Positions 21,701 to 28,286 of a stretch of 64,000 bases of DNA are shown piece after piece. Source of the DNA: Burkholderiaceae bacterium. Lineage in GTDB: Bacteria > Pseudomonadota > Gammaproteobacteria > Burkholderiales > Burkholderiaceae_F. Position 1 is the stretch's first letter, and every line of letters begins with the position of its first letter. The translations under genes were made by a program, and so were the position numbers. The DNA lies in the NCBI GenBank assembly GCA_022843955.1, contig JALHMQ010000023.1, positions 1 through 64,000 of the forward strand, written 5' to 3'. Under the pieces are notes generated by a model, which made no database searches, was not told where the DNA came from, and saw only the letters and a program-made list of their open reading frames with translations.

Positions 21701-23711
21701 CCGTGTCGGCATCGATGCGCGCAGCGAGGGTGCCGCGCGGCGCGATGATCTCCACCGTGCCCGCCGCCTTGCCCTCGCTGAATCCGCCCACCACCGTACT
21801 GCGTGGCGCGTCGAAGCGGGTGCTGCTACTCACGCCCTCGCGCGGAGCATCCACGTCGCGCGTGAAGGTGTCGGAAAAGCCGACGTAGCGTGCGTTGGCA
21901 TTGGCTTGCATGATGTCGACGATGCGGCCGTTCTCGTCGATCAGCTGCGAGGTCCGTCCGCTCGCCGTCGAGGTGATGGTGCTGCCGCCTGAAATGTCGA
22001 ACACCGCGCCGGACGCGACGTCGACCGCACCCTCGGCGCGGATCGCGATGGTGCCTGCCGTCGCGTTGCGTTCCGCCTGCGTGCCGGCGACCGCACCGCG
22101 CCGGCTCGACAGATCGATGAACGGGTGGTCCTGCGAGACATTGACGTACACGCCCTGCCCGCGCAGGAAGCCATCGCGCTGCGATGGCGCATCGCGCAGA
22201 TCCGAACTGGTCAGGCGGTCGATGTAGACGAAGTTGCGCGCACCATCGACCGCCACGTCGCGTTCGCCGCTGACGTCGATCTTCACATCGCTGCCGATGC
22301 GGACGGTCGCCGCCCGGTCCTCCGTGCTCAGGATCTGGCCAGGCAGGCCGACCGTGCTCACGCCGCGGCGCGCACTGATGGTGACATCGCCTCCGCGCGC
22401 CTGCAGCACTGTGGCGCCAGGCGAACCGTTGCCGCCGATCTGCACCTGGCCCGCCTCGACGGTGATGCTCGAGCGCGCCTGTGCAGCGAACGCGTCGTTC
22501 AGCGGCGCGGTGGCGCGGTCGGTGGTGTCGAGCACGACCTCCGTGTGCGATCCGGAAGCAACGTTGACCTGGCCGGCGCGCCCGACTTGCAGGAAGTACG
22601 TCGGCTCCGGCTGGGTGAAGCCGAGAGGAGCACTGCCGTCGTTGCCGACCTGGCGCGCGATCAGCCGGATCGAACCGTTCTCGCGCAGGGCGGAGGTGGC
22701 ACTGATGCGGCCGGCCTGGTTCACGGCCATCCCCAACAACGTGACGTTGCCGCGCGCCGAGGTGATGTCGCCGCTGTGCGTGACGGCGCCGCCCTCCCCG
22801 ACCTCGACCAGCAGCCCACGCAGCGTGGGTGTGTTCGATCCGGTCAGGAAGATGCGCTGGCCGGCGGCAAAGATCACCTGCCCGCCCGCATCGACCTGAA
22901 TGCTGCCAGCGTTGTTGATCTCCGGCGCGAACAGGAACACGTTGCCGGCGCGCACCACGGTGCCGTTCTGGTCGCGGCCGGCGGCGAAGATCTGCGCGCC
23001 GTTGAAGACGTCGATCCGCCCGGCGGGGTTGGCTGCATCGTTGCCGAGCCCCCCGCTGAAGACGGGTATGGCCACGCGCGGATCGGACAGCAGCCCGGAG
23101 CGGATGCGGTCATCCGCGATGTTCAGCGTGGAGGCAATCAGCCCACCGACATCCACGCGCGCCGTGGATCCGAACAGCAGCCCGTTGGGGTTGACCAGGT
23201 AGATCTGTCCGTTGGCAAGGAGGTTGCCATCGATGCGGCTGACGTTGGGATCGTGGATCCGGTTCAGCGCCACCGAATTGGCGTCCGGTTGACGAAAGGT
23301 CACCGTGTTGCCACCGGCGATGTTGAAGTTTTGCCAGTTCAGCACCGCCGTGCTGGAGGTCTGGTTGATGGTGAGCGCGTTTGGGGTGGCGTTGACCGTC
23401 ACCGAACCGACTGGATTGAAGCGCACGTTCGGTCCGCACGCCCCGGGAATGCACTCGTTGGGCAGGCCGACCCGAGCGGGCGGCGGCGGCGGCAGCGTCT
23501 GCGCCTGCGGCGCCGACCAGGGCTGCAGCCCAGCGGCCACCGCCAGCACCGACCAACCCGTGGCACATGCGCGCAAGCGCAACCGCAGCAGCGGCGGTCG
23601 CAACAGCCAGGCCAGGCGCGCCAGGAGCGCGCTCAGCAGGCGCGACAAGCCGCGGCGACCGCGAAGACGCGCGCGAGCGAAGGCGGCGATTGGAGTCGTG
23701 CGAACGGTCAT
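12765..23711 (-). CDS. giant filamentous-haemagglutinin-family TpsA exoprotein
   Basis: A 3648-residue secreted protein, intact over 10.9 kb. A long, Arg-rich extended signal peptide (~1-70) precedes the TPS domain, which contains NPNGLLFG at 174-181 and the AQGITVNATPNALTINQ-like entry strand region. The body is an Ala/Gly/Val/Asp-rich right-handed beta-helix with many imperfect strand repeats. The C-terminal part holds a DUF3739-like segment (FDVFRSRVFTIAGGDIQLW). The last ~45 residues are a charged helix rich in Glu, Lys and Arg. Two cysteines (87, 92) sit just before the TPS domain. TpsB (immediately upstream) should translocate it across the outer membrane. GGAG precedes the ATG. Adhesion or biofilm function is likely by family, not proven. 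Confidence 0.95.
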   Translation of the reverse strand: MTVRTTPIAAFARARLRGRRGLSRLLSALLARLAWLLRPPLLRLRLRACATGWSVLAVAAGLQPWSAPQAQTLPPPPPARVGLPNECIPGACGPNVRFNPVGSVTVNATPNALTINQTSSTAVLNWQNFNIAGGNTVTFRQPDANSVALNRIHDPNVSRIDGNLLANGQIYLVNPNGLLFGSTARVDVGGLIASTLNIADDRIRSGLLSDPRVAIPVFSGGLGNDAANPAGRIDVFNGAQIFAAGRDQNGTVVRAGNVFLFAPEINNAGSIQVDAGGQVIFAAGQRIFLTGSNTPTLRGLLVEVGEGGAVTHSGDITSARGNVTLLGMAVNQAGRISATSALRENGSIRLIARQVGNDGSAPLGFTQPEPTYFLQVGRAGQVNVASGSHTEVVLDTTDRATAPLNDAFAAQARSSITVEAGQVQIGGNGSPGATVLQARGGDVTISARRGVSTVGLPGQILSTEDRAATVRIGSDVKIDVSGERDVAVDGARNFVYIDRLTSSDLRDAPSQRDGFLRGQGVYVNVSQDHPFIDLSSRRGAVAGTQAERNATAGTIAIRAEGAVDVASGAVFDISGGSTITSTASGRTSQLIDENGRIVDIMQANANARYVGFSDTFTRDVDAPREGVSSSTRFDAPRSTVVGGFSEGKAAGTVEIIAPRGTLAARIDADTVSGTRQRTTPPAGGTLRIGGTGDNSTLDGQTEISRAHVLIANDTVTAAGALTPEQRDRLIAVDAKLLGAGRVTQVAVVSDGMVKLAQDAPLDLGAFGSLSVDANAVEIGASVTAAGGSVRIAERPLSSNDAQGVRREARNLVDAADRGTVRFGVGVTLDTAGRFSNDSLLGPQEQSTTPIVRNGGSIDISGRRVDLSTVTRLAVDAGAVVNRNGSLSGGRAGTISLRGSETSSGLGISNDTGSLVLGANFEQRISGFGFSAGGGLSIVAPRLQIGGASAAGETGVTTTLFDRGFETFTLRGTDSLRVALGAVVKPSLRRLVAAPDARLAASGSPITSVATADAPLPTQQRGASVNLVSDLSTGQVSIEPGAQIDVGSGGQVTLAAGQRILVDGRLQASAGTVRMSLSATPLTGATATVENFADRVIHLGSQAQVDVSGVSTVQTDARGLRRGEVLDGGTVIMNAPLGTVAIDAGATIRANGTVDAVDVGPNGAATRIEAASAGGTVALAAQNGLLVDGVIEARGGAIGAAGGNLSVQLSGLAPDQKVPGVSIEAQLLDALYSQDRVLTIGAQGTPLPGLGAGFELGQIAGRARVRASLVNGSGFDRVWLSASNVIEAPQSQALVTRGALVLESQVLRTGDNATLSLNAPTVAIGFGPRNVQPGAGVDAAARGGSGRLQIDARNVDLVGDLTLQGMSQVDVRAADDLRLRGGGSPTDVRPRGSLTASADINITAAQVYPVTQTDYTLRVVDRPAGTIRVAASGSAPVDPLSAAGSVTFSAPNYVQTGRVVAPHGAIVVQADNTVQIAPTAELSVAGNAVVPYGAVFNRSVWSYSNNPAATGAVLASPGGATLPDKRIDIAGRSVDVAPGARIDIGGGGELLGAEFVAGPGGSINVTQNFVPTAPGAATTQRNALFALVPSRGTSLAPFDPLVMADLTTNAAALTNAGTSAAAGSNASTLAYGSTITIGPGGPVPAGTYTVMPPRYALLPGAVAVEPVAGLRDMDAARVIREASGTTIVAGRLGNADAGTQTARWSGFRIYTREQFGRLAEFQTYGASAFFGAAAQVAGQPAPRLPVDAGALSVAADQLRFAPSIDAAPAAGGRGAQVALAAPSLTVSASAAVIPDAPQAEVTLSAAALDALQAESLILGARAERDGDGNLTLSRGAQRVAVAAGAQLRAGEVLLTGSESVEVSSGARIEARASAPVTPRINLTGDGAALLVANADDVPALVRSGASAAGTATRGDLTIADSARLAGTAVLFDGTREQRFAPSVAVNARSVGLSGAVVNFGDVPIGTAGLTLTNTLLAQFATAERFTIRSASGFNFFGTATLGTVDATGAPTLRGLTLDGGALTGQGSNGNTATLTAGQVTLRNTAGTTASLPGGGQGALVINAVGGAGAPGDIVLGEGRIEVSGFNEVRLRAQAAPSAAGGTIRFEGSGRLDVSGAVQLSAAQVTATSAADHGVTASGALALLANGSASAERPADLGATLAFEGRRVDVSGRIVAPSGAVTLRATGSDAGDDVVLGSGALIDVAGTTQTFGTTQADASAGGVALASASGSVRQEAGARLDLRGAGRSGDAGALSISATRGTVELSGEVATARGSEANGARVTIDVGRLPDLAAVTTALTAGAGDAPARSVTVRARSGNTQLGADQRIDAAEIIIAADGSDGATRPADGQVRIDGTLDASGARGGRVELHARDQVALGATARITAAATQASEEGGSVLLSARVHEAAAARPALDAIVISEGAQVDVGATVAALNGTMTLRSARVGNDVAIATLPSSYLQGARQEVVEAVVIANLTGNLSLSPSGAATAANPLPGLRTALSDYMSAANRAAMAARLNRGGTAGFSLRPGLEIRTPGDITLATALDFTAGLVTGDTGSPFQWRYGGNTLAGSDPGALTLRAGGNINITQLLTDGVTGSASGTTPTLRPFAAGDSWRVQLTAGADRSAASAATTVGSSGNVTIGANGAVRTGTGRIDIAAANDITLASQTSVIFSAGVASVAGPAFTSAQVTSLNPPPLFTQHGGGVRLTAGRDIGSTSGSTQLVNEWLWRVGDLDDSGGFSTGTLTAWWVNVGRFQQGVGALGGGDLSMRAGRDINRVGASVPTNAFMQAQTAAADPTVVTGYALAERNGGSLDVSAGRRLSGGTYYAQRGDLTLRAGEIEGSAASDQLRVALGNNRADVQAIGNARVVVAFNPTWAAPATAQITGGGNAITPRNVAFATYGEDSALSVRSLTGDVSFGGSLSSVYGAQLSANTADRRPFLIAPSTVDLVSFSGDTQIGGSVLMFPDANGQLRMLADGSIGGSGAIVMSDLDPSTLPNARAPATLAEQRALFAASGALGSFDLATTARHAGTPQPLHVADTEPVHVVARTGSIEAVTFDLPKFAEFSAGQNIGNGARLLVQNANAESITRISAGGDIDFSASGGSATDFSIEIRGAGAAEVLAGGAISLGTGGGIVSRGNLANAFLPEAGASLVVAAGLGRGADGFARAPDYANALRQFIRYDAFAAAGTDAIELNASVLEDKFDAAVRDLLQRALANRAAIDDPNSAISRELAALSPLQLQRAAITLVTQVQRVANERFVATVNTDTFAAGYVALADLFPRIQDHAQGLRQFVLSNPFDAVANAQALREQVLAALPDTIAQVLRLGLADPTAVNDPRSAFSRALAGLSDEALSSGGRELLASTLQVGGTALDALRAAGRVDPGQGTPFARGLTDLAAAYSPAGAVGANDISLVFSQIKAEQSGDVTLFAPRGGVLVGQGNPPAGAIEKRPDQLGILTLGSGDVFGAVRDNFDVFRSRVFTIAGGDIQLWSSLGNIDAGRGPRDVTVAPPPRLSIGPDGSVTFDVTASVSGSGIGALRTRTEQPPSDIRLIAPRGFIDAGEAGIRADAGTVTLGTNIVLNAGNISAGGGVAGGAVVVAPVAPVPSSSVSNQATKALEETQRTAAAQQKEAEERAEKERRKRVRGEFIRFGDD

Positions 23712-23799
23712 GTCAGTTTCTCCATTGGAGCGGTCCGCGGACTGCCTCGAAGTTCGGTCTCACGTAGGGCCTCTCGCCCCAGGGTCAGTCCACGCATGG

Positions 23800-25440
23800 T
23801 CAGTACTCGTAGCCCAGGCGCAGGTGCCAGCGATCCTCGTGCTTGGGCGTGATCGGTCCCGCCAGGCCACTGCCGCCCTCGATCAGCGCCCGCGCCACGT
23901 CGGCCGCCAGGCGCAGACCGTGCCAGTTCCAGCGCAGCCCGACGGCGAGGCTGTACAGGTTCTTGCGCCGGAACTGCGGACCCTGCGGATCGACGATCTC
24001 GACTTCGCCGCCGTCGGCGCCGATCAGCAGGAACAGGCTGCGACGAGGTGACTCCTTGTCGCGCCCCAGCGGATAGCCGCGCAGTTCGAGCGTGGCGCGG
24101 TAGCCGCGATCACCGAACAGTTCCGCCTCCCGATAGCCGCGCACGCTCTCGGCGCCGCCCAGGCTGAACTGCTCGTTCGGGATCAGCGGCTCGCCGCTCC
24201 ATTGCCCCTCGAGCTTGCCGTAGGCACCCAGCCACCGGCCCAGTCCGTGTTCGTGCAGCAGGTCTGCCTTCCAGGCAAAGTAGCCGGCGCGCGCGAGCAC
24301 GCGACGACCGGCGAACTCGCGATCGTTGTTGCCGAACAAGCCGCGTGGCGCGGTGGTCAGCGATCCGGAGAACTGCGTCCCGGATGACGGTCGGGTCAGC
24401 GTGCCGCTGTAGGTCAGCGACAGCGGCACGTAGCTGATCGGCGGCAGCACGTCGATCGCGCTCGAGCCCGCGGCAATGTTGGTCTGGCCAAAGTCCTTGT
24501 AGTCGAGGCCGCTGTTGATCGAGTGAAAGTAGCCACCGCGGGCCGGCAGCGGATGAATCCAGCGCAGGCCGGCAATCCGGGCTTTGCCCAGCACGGTAGA
24601 GCTGCCCACCAGCGCGACCTCGCTGTTGGAGCGCACTGCAAACACCGACAGCACATCCGGCGAGCGCTCGAAACGCCACAGGTAGGTGCCCACCAGGACG
24701 TCGACCTCGTCGCGGTTCTCGGGAGACACCTGGTAGGTCAGGCCGAGGCTGTGTTGGCGCTGCCACAGGTTGTCGTAGCGCACGGTGGCCGACAGGCGCG
24801 TGTCGGTGGTGAACGGCGACGCACGGTTGTTGACTTCGACGTCCACATGCAAGGGCAACTGGTCCTTGACGTTCAGGTCGACTTCCACGGTGCCCGGGAT
24901 CTGGCCCTGCCGCAGCACGGGCGTCACCTGTCGATCCGGCAAGCGATTGACCTGGGTGAGCTGGGCCTGCAGTGCATTGAAGTTCGGCACGCTGCCTGGG
25001 GCGAACTCGCCGACCACGGCACGAATCTGCCCGAGCGCGTAGTAGCGCGCGCCCAGGACCCGCACCCGATCGACGCGACCTTCCACCACGCGCAGTCGCA
25101 CTACGCCGCCGACGACGCGCTGCTCCGGCACGTCGACGAAAACGGTCTGGTACCCCAGGCGCTGGTAGGCCTCTTCGAGCGCCTTGCGCGCAGCTTCAAC
25201 GTCACGAATGCTGCGCTTCTCGCCGAGGTGGGGATACACCACCCGCTCGATCTCCAGGGTCGGCAGCACGCTGTTGTCCTCGATCACGAACTCGAGGATG
25301 TCGAAGTTCTCGCTGGTCGGAGCGGATGCTGGCTGTGCCCATGCGGCAAGCGAAACCACGCAGCCGAGGATGCCCAGGAGGACCAACCGAGGTTGCTTCA
25401 GAGCATCTATCAGGGTACGGACACCGAAGAACCAGTGCAT
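23800..25440 (-). CDS. TpsB (ShlB/FhaC/HecB-family) outer-membrane transporter
   Basis: A 546-residue transporter. The signal peptide ends near AAWAQ. POTRA-like domains occupy ~35-190 (IEDNSVLPTLEIERVVYPHL and GGVVRLRVVEGRV regions). A 16-strand-type barrel follows with the superfamily's VRGY motif in the L6 loop (GAESVRGYREAEL), and the protein ends in LGYEY. The frame is open further upstream, but the ATG at 25440 begins the signal peptide; no strong Shine-Dalgarno is seen. It is the first gene of the operon, and tpsA starts 88 bp after it, which fits a cognate TpsB/TpsA pair. Transport in TPS systems is normally not TonB dependent, which makes the downstream tonB-exbBD module unusual. Confidence 0.93.
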   Translation of the reverse strand: MHWFFGVRTLIDALKQPRLVLLGILGCVVSLAAWAQPASAPTSENFDILEFVIEDNSVLPTLEIERVVYPHLGEKRSIRDVEAARKALEEAYQRLGYQTVFVDVPEQRVVGGVVRLRVVEGRVDRVRVLGARYYALGQIRAVVGEFAPGSVPNFNALQAQLTQVNRLPDRQVTPVLRQGQIPGTVEVDLNVKDQLPLHVDVEVNNRASPFTTDTRLSATVRYDNLWQRQHSLGLTYQVSPENRDEVDVLVGTYLWRFERSPDVLSVFAVRSNSEVALVGSSTVLGKARIAGLRWIHPLPARGGYFHSINSGLDYKDFGQTNIAAGSSAIDVLPPISYVPLSLTYSGTLTRPSSGTQFSGSLTTAPRGLFGNNDREFAGRRVLARAGYFAWKADLLHEHGLGRWLGAYGKLEGQWSGEPLIPNEQFSLGGAESVRGYREAELFGDRGYRATLELRGYPLGRDKESPRRSLFLLIGADGGEVEIVDPQGPQFRRKNLYSLAVGLRWNWHGLRLAADVARALIEGGSGLAGPITPKHEDRWHLRLGYEY

Positions 25441-25639
25441 CGAGTTCAGTCGTTTGCGTTTATGTACTGCAGCGCCCACAGCGGTCGAACGCCTGCGGTG
25501 GCCGTGCCCAGTGAAGCTGCATTGAACGGGCGAAAGATGACGGTCGCGTGATACGGCGCACATCCGACCGCGCCGCACCCAGACACGTCGCGCCTGATGC
25601 ACACCTCGATCACGGGATCTCAGTTGCGGAAAGACAAAC
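25441..25639. promoter_or_regulatory. probable promoter region of the TPS/TonB operon
   Basis: About 200 bp between the terminator hairpin and tpsB. The 18-kb minus-strand operon most likely starts here because the preceding transcript appears to end at 25640-25670. I could not assign reliable -35 and -10 boxes. Confidence 0.4.
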
Positions 25640-25670
25640 GAACGCCCGGCGGGGACACCGCCGGGCGTTC
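25640..25670 (-). terminator. intrinsic terminator downstream of the PBP-like gene
   Basis: A perfect 13-bp stem (GAACGCCCGGCGG / CCGCCGGGCGTTC) with a 5-nt loop. Read on the minus strand it is followed by a T-rich run (GTTTGTCTTT). It lies 54 bp after the minus-strand gene ending at 25724 and separates it from the TPS operon. Confidence 0.8.
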
Positions 25671-25723
25671 GGACAGTTGCCGGGTTGACCGGCGACTACC
25701 CCTTAGGCTTCTGTCGCCGCGAA

Positions 25724-27106
25724 CTACTCGACGATGAACGGTGCCACGCAGCTGTTACCGACGGTGCGATACCGCGTTGCCTGTGCCGCATACTGCGGAT
25801 CGGCTGGGTCCGCGACGCCAGGCAGCGCAACGATGCCGTTCGTCGTCGAAAGCGCAGCGATCACCGTCGGCGAACCGCTGGCGGTCGCCAGTTGCTCGTA
25901 GAACGACGTGACAGCTGCCGACGAGGTCAGACGGCGCGTCAACACCTGCTCAGCCATCCAACGGTAGTCGCCGCGCTGCTGGTTCGCCTTGACCGGGTAC
26001 ACACCGTCGAGCTTGAAGAAGCCCCAGTTCGGCGTGTTGGTGCCAGACCCCGGAGCATTCTCGGCGGAGACCAGGCCCGCGGCATAACGCACCGCGCCGT
26101 TGTTCGTCGTGGCGGTGTTTGCGATACCACCGGTGAACGCGATCACGCCACCGGTCGAACCCGACTGCGTGACAATGTAAGAAGGGCCGGAGTCAGTCGA
26201 CACCGCCGGCGTTGCACCGCTGGCGGAGCAGGGGTTGTTCATGAAGACGGCGTTGAACGTTGCCTGTGACCCGGAGCCTTCGACCCGACGGTTCCAGCGC
26301 ACGGGATCGCTGGCCGCGGCGGGGGGCGCGTTGCGGAACAACGATGTCCAGTCGGTGTTCAGCGGACCGCCGTTCACCGTCGACAGCGATACCACCTGCG
26401 AGGTCGAGATGCTCGGCGCGCACGCCGTGTTCGTAACCAAGGCACCGGCACAGGTCGCCGGCAGCAAGCCCGACGTGATCTGGTCGTCGCGCAGTGCGTT
26501 CCACAGCGCGGTCGACGCAGCGATACCGAACAGCACGCCATACTGGCCGCGTGCTTCGATGTTCGCGAGATTGGGGGCGGGCGTGTTAGCCGGAAGATTC
26601 GCGCCGACGAACAGGAACGGTTCGACGTCGGCATTGCCGACCTCGGCCTGCACTAGGGTTGCCTCATTGCTGCAACCGGTGAACAGGTTGACGCGCTTGC
26701 CCTCCAGCGTCGTGACGACCGGACCGGTGGTGCAGGAGCCGATGTTCACGCGCTGCACACCGCCCGGCACGGTGTAGGGCGCCGCGCCACCTGGCGTACC
26801 GGAGACGGGGCCAACTCCCAGGAAGGAACCGGTCGTGTTGTCGTAGCTGAAGTTGAGCGCGGTGAAACCTGCGATCGCAGTCGAGTTGCAGGTGATGCGA
26901 CGCACGTTGTTGCCGGTCTCGTACACGTTGATCGAGGGTGCGGCCGGGGCGACGGTGGACGGACCGCAGATGGAGCGGACGACGCCATCGCGGATTGTCT
27001 GGCGGGTGGCCGACGCGCCGCCACCGTTGACGGTGAGCGTCTGTGCGGTGGAAACGCCGGCGAGCAGCAAGCCGCCGAGCGCGAAGGTCAGGTGCTTCAG
27101 TTGCAT
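25724..27106 (-). CDS. secreted protein resembling a PstS-type periplasmic binding protein
   Basis: A 460-residue exported protein with a clear signal peptide (MQLKHLTFALGGLLLAG..AQ). The first strand LTVNGGGASAT is followed by a helix, like the phosphate-binding entry loop of PstS-type proteins. Later segments (VEPFLFVGANLP, ITSGLLP, FNAVFMNNP) fit the binding-protein fold loosely. Several cysteines (for example ICGPS, ITCNS, GSCTTG) suggest disulfides. The ATG at 27106 has GGGAGA upstream. The gene follows the PEP-CTERM protein by 64 bp and is closed by a strong terminator, so these two probably form one transcript. A phosphate-uptake role is not supported because no ABC transporter genes are present. 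The true ligand and role are unknown. Confidence 0.6.
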   Translation of the reverse strand: MQLKHLTFALGGLLLAGVSTAQTLTVNGGGASATRQTIRDGVVRSICGPSTVAPAAPSINVYETGNNVRRITCNSTAIAGFTALNFSYDNTTGSFLGVGPVSGTPGGAAPYTVPGGVQRVNIGSCTTGPVVTTLEGKRVNLFTGCSNEATLVQAEVGNADVEPFLFVGANLPANTPAPNLANIEARGQYGVLFGIAASTALWNALRDDQITSGLLPATCAGALVTNTACAPSISTSQVVSLSTVNGGPLNTDWTSLFRNAPPAAASDPVRWNRRVEGSGSQATFNAVFMNNPCSASGATPAVSTDSGPSYIVTQSGSTGGVIAFTGGIANTATTNNGAVRYAAGLVSAENAPGSGTNTPNWGFFKLDGVYPVKANQQRGDYRWMAEQVLTRRLTSSAAVTSFYEQLATASGSPTVIAALSTTNGIVALPGVADPADPQYAAQATRYRTVGNSCVAPFIVE

Positions 27107-27170
27107 TGGGTTCTCCCAAGAAGTGGATGTCACACCGGACCGGTAGGCCCGGTGTGGTTGGAAGGAGCGG

Positions 27171-27971
27171 CTACTTGCCGTTGAGGCGACGACGCGCGAC
27201 GAAACCCAGGGTCAGCAGACCCGCGAGCATCATTGCGTAGGTGCTGGCCTCGGGAACCGGCGCCGTATAGACGAGCGTGCCGTCCTGGTTGAGCGTCCAG
27301 GTGGCGCTGCCGAAGGCGTTGGTGTAGTTGTAGCGGGTGCAACTCAGCGACGTGCAGTTGTTCACGCCGAGGTTGGTGCCCCCGAAAGCGTAGAAGCCCA
27401 GCGACTGCCCGATGTTGCCGAGCACGCTGAACCCGGTGTTGTTGTTCCAGTTGTTGCCCGCACCGAAGATCCGGCCACCGTAACCGAAGTCGTTGTTCAC
27501 CGTCGCTGGATCCGACGAGTAAATTGCAAACCCGTTCGGGCTGGTGGGGTGAGTCCCCTGGAGGTTGTGAACGTTGAAGAAGTTCCCCATGTTGCCGAGG
27601 ACATTGCTCAGCCGTGATGCGCCGTTGATACCGCCAGCCGTAGCGCCCGTGGTGACGAACTGGTTCGGATTGAGCGCATCCCCGCCGAAAACAGTCCACA
27701 GGACGTTGGAGGCCTGCAGTCCCGCCGTCGACAGGAAACTGGTCCACGAAGGCAACGTGAAGCTGAACCTTGTGCCGGGTGCCGTGACCGCGGACGGCAG
27801 GAACTGCTCCAAGAAGCGGCCAGTGTTAAACGAGTACGTCGTCAGCGACACGGGGTCGTAGGCGACGAAGGTCAGCGAACCGTTGCCGGTCGTCGGCGCA
27901 ACCAGCTGCGCCGACGCCATGGTCGAGCCAGCGAGCAACACGGCTGCAGCTATTGCCTTGAGTCGAAACAT
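27171..27971 (-). CDS. PEP-CTERM sorting-domain protein (VPEAST type) 1
   Basis: A 266-residue exported protein with a signal peptide MFRLKAIAAAVLLAG..ASAQ. The Asn/Gly/Thr-rich body resembles other PEP-CTERM matrix proteins and contains two cysteines (206, 211). The C-terminal sorting tag has VPEAST at 239-244, a hydrophobic helix and the basic end ARRRLNGK. In the family, exosortase cleaves or processes the tag after export; XrtB encoded at 54.0-54.9 kb is the likely enzyme. GGAAGGAG lies 6 nt before the ATG. It is followed by the PBP-like gene. Confidence 0.88.
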   Translation of the reverse strand: MFRLKAIAAAVLLAGSTMASAQLVAPTTGNGSLTFVAYDPVSLTTYSFNTGRFLEQFLPSAVTAPGTRFSFTLPSWTSFLSTAGLQASNVLWTVFGGDALNPNQFVTTGATAGGINGASRLSNVLGNMGNFFNVHNLQGTHPTSPNGFAIYSSDPATVNNDFGYGGRIFGAGNNWNNNTGFSVLGNIGQSLGFYAFGGTNLGVNNCTSLSCTRYNYTNAFGSATWTLNQDGTLVYTAPVPEASTYAMMLAGLLTLGFVARRRLNGK

Positions 27972-28286
27972 CAGAACTCTCCTTCCGAGGGGTTGGTCTT
28001 CCATTCGGCCTGGCCTGTCGCTTTCGCGCTCGGTGATTTGCGTCTCACCGGGAGCAGGTCTTGCAACAGATCCTTTCGACCGCAAGAGAGAGTGTTTGCC
28101 GCGTGCGTGACGCGTCGTGTCGTTGCAGTTCGATGACGCAGGCCGAATGGACTACGGCGTGGCTTGGTAGGCATAGCCCGTTCAGCAGGGCGGTCATCCG
28201 CGGAGAAAACGTCGGCGCCACGGCTGATATGCCGTTCGGCCTATCGACAACCCGCAAGACCTCGCGCGAACGCCGCGCAGGGGCGC
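27972..28286. other. 315-bp intergenic region before the PEP-CTERM gene
   Basis: This stretch lies between the end of the secretion operon and the start of PEP-CTERM gene 1, all on the minus strand. It should hold the promoter of the latter. A short palindrome GACGCGTC lies near 28107. No convincing sigma-54 or sigma-70 promoter and no gene was seen. Confidence 0.4.

Noticed and set aside
20047-21888. 613-residue plus-strand frame within tpsA
   Set aside because: Shadow of the large repeat-rich tpsA frame; no ribosome-binding site and no recognisable domain.
12765-23711. internal repeats of tpsA considered as a CRISPR-like or tandem DNA repeat
   Set aside because: The repetition is at the level of beta-strand pattern in the protein; there are no regular identical DNA repeats with spacers.
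25724-27106. phosphate-uptake PstS
   Set aside because: Only the entry loop and general fold resemble PstS; no pstCAB or phoU genes are nearby and the protein carries several unusual cysteines.
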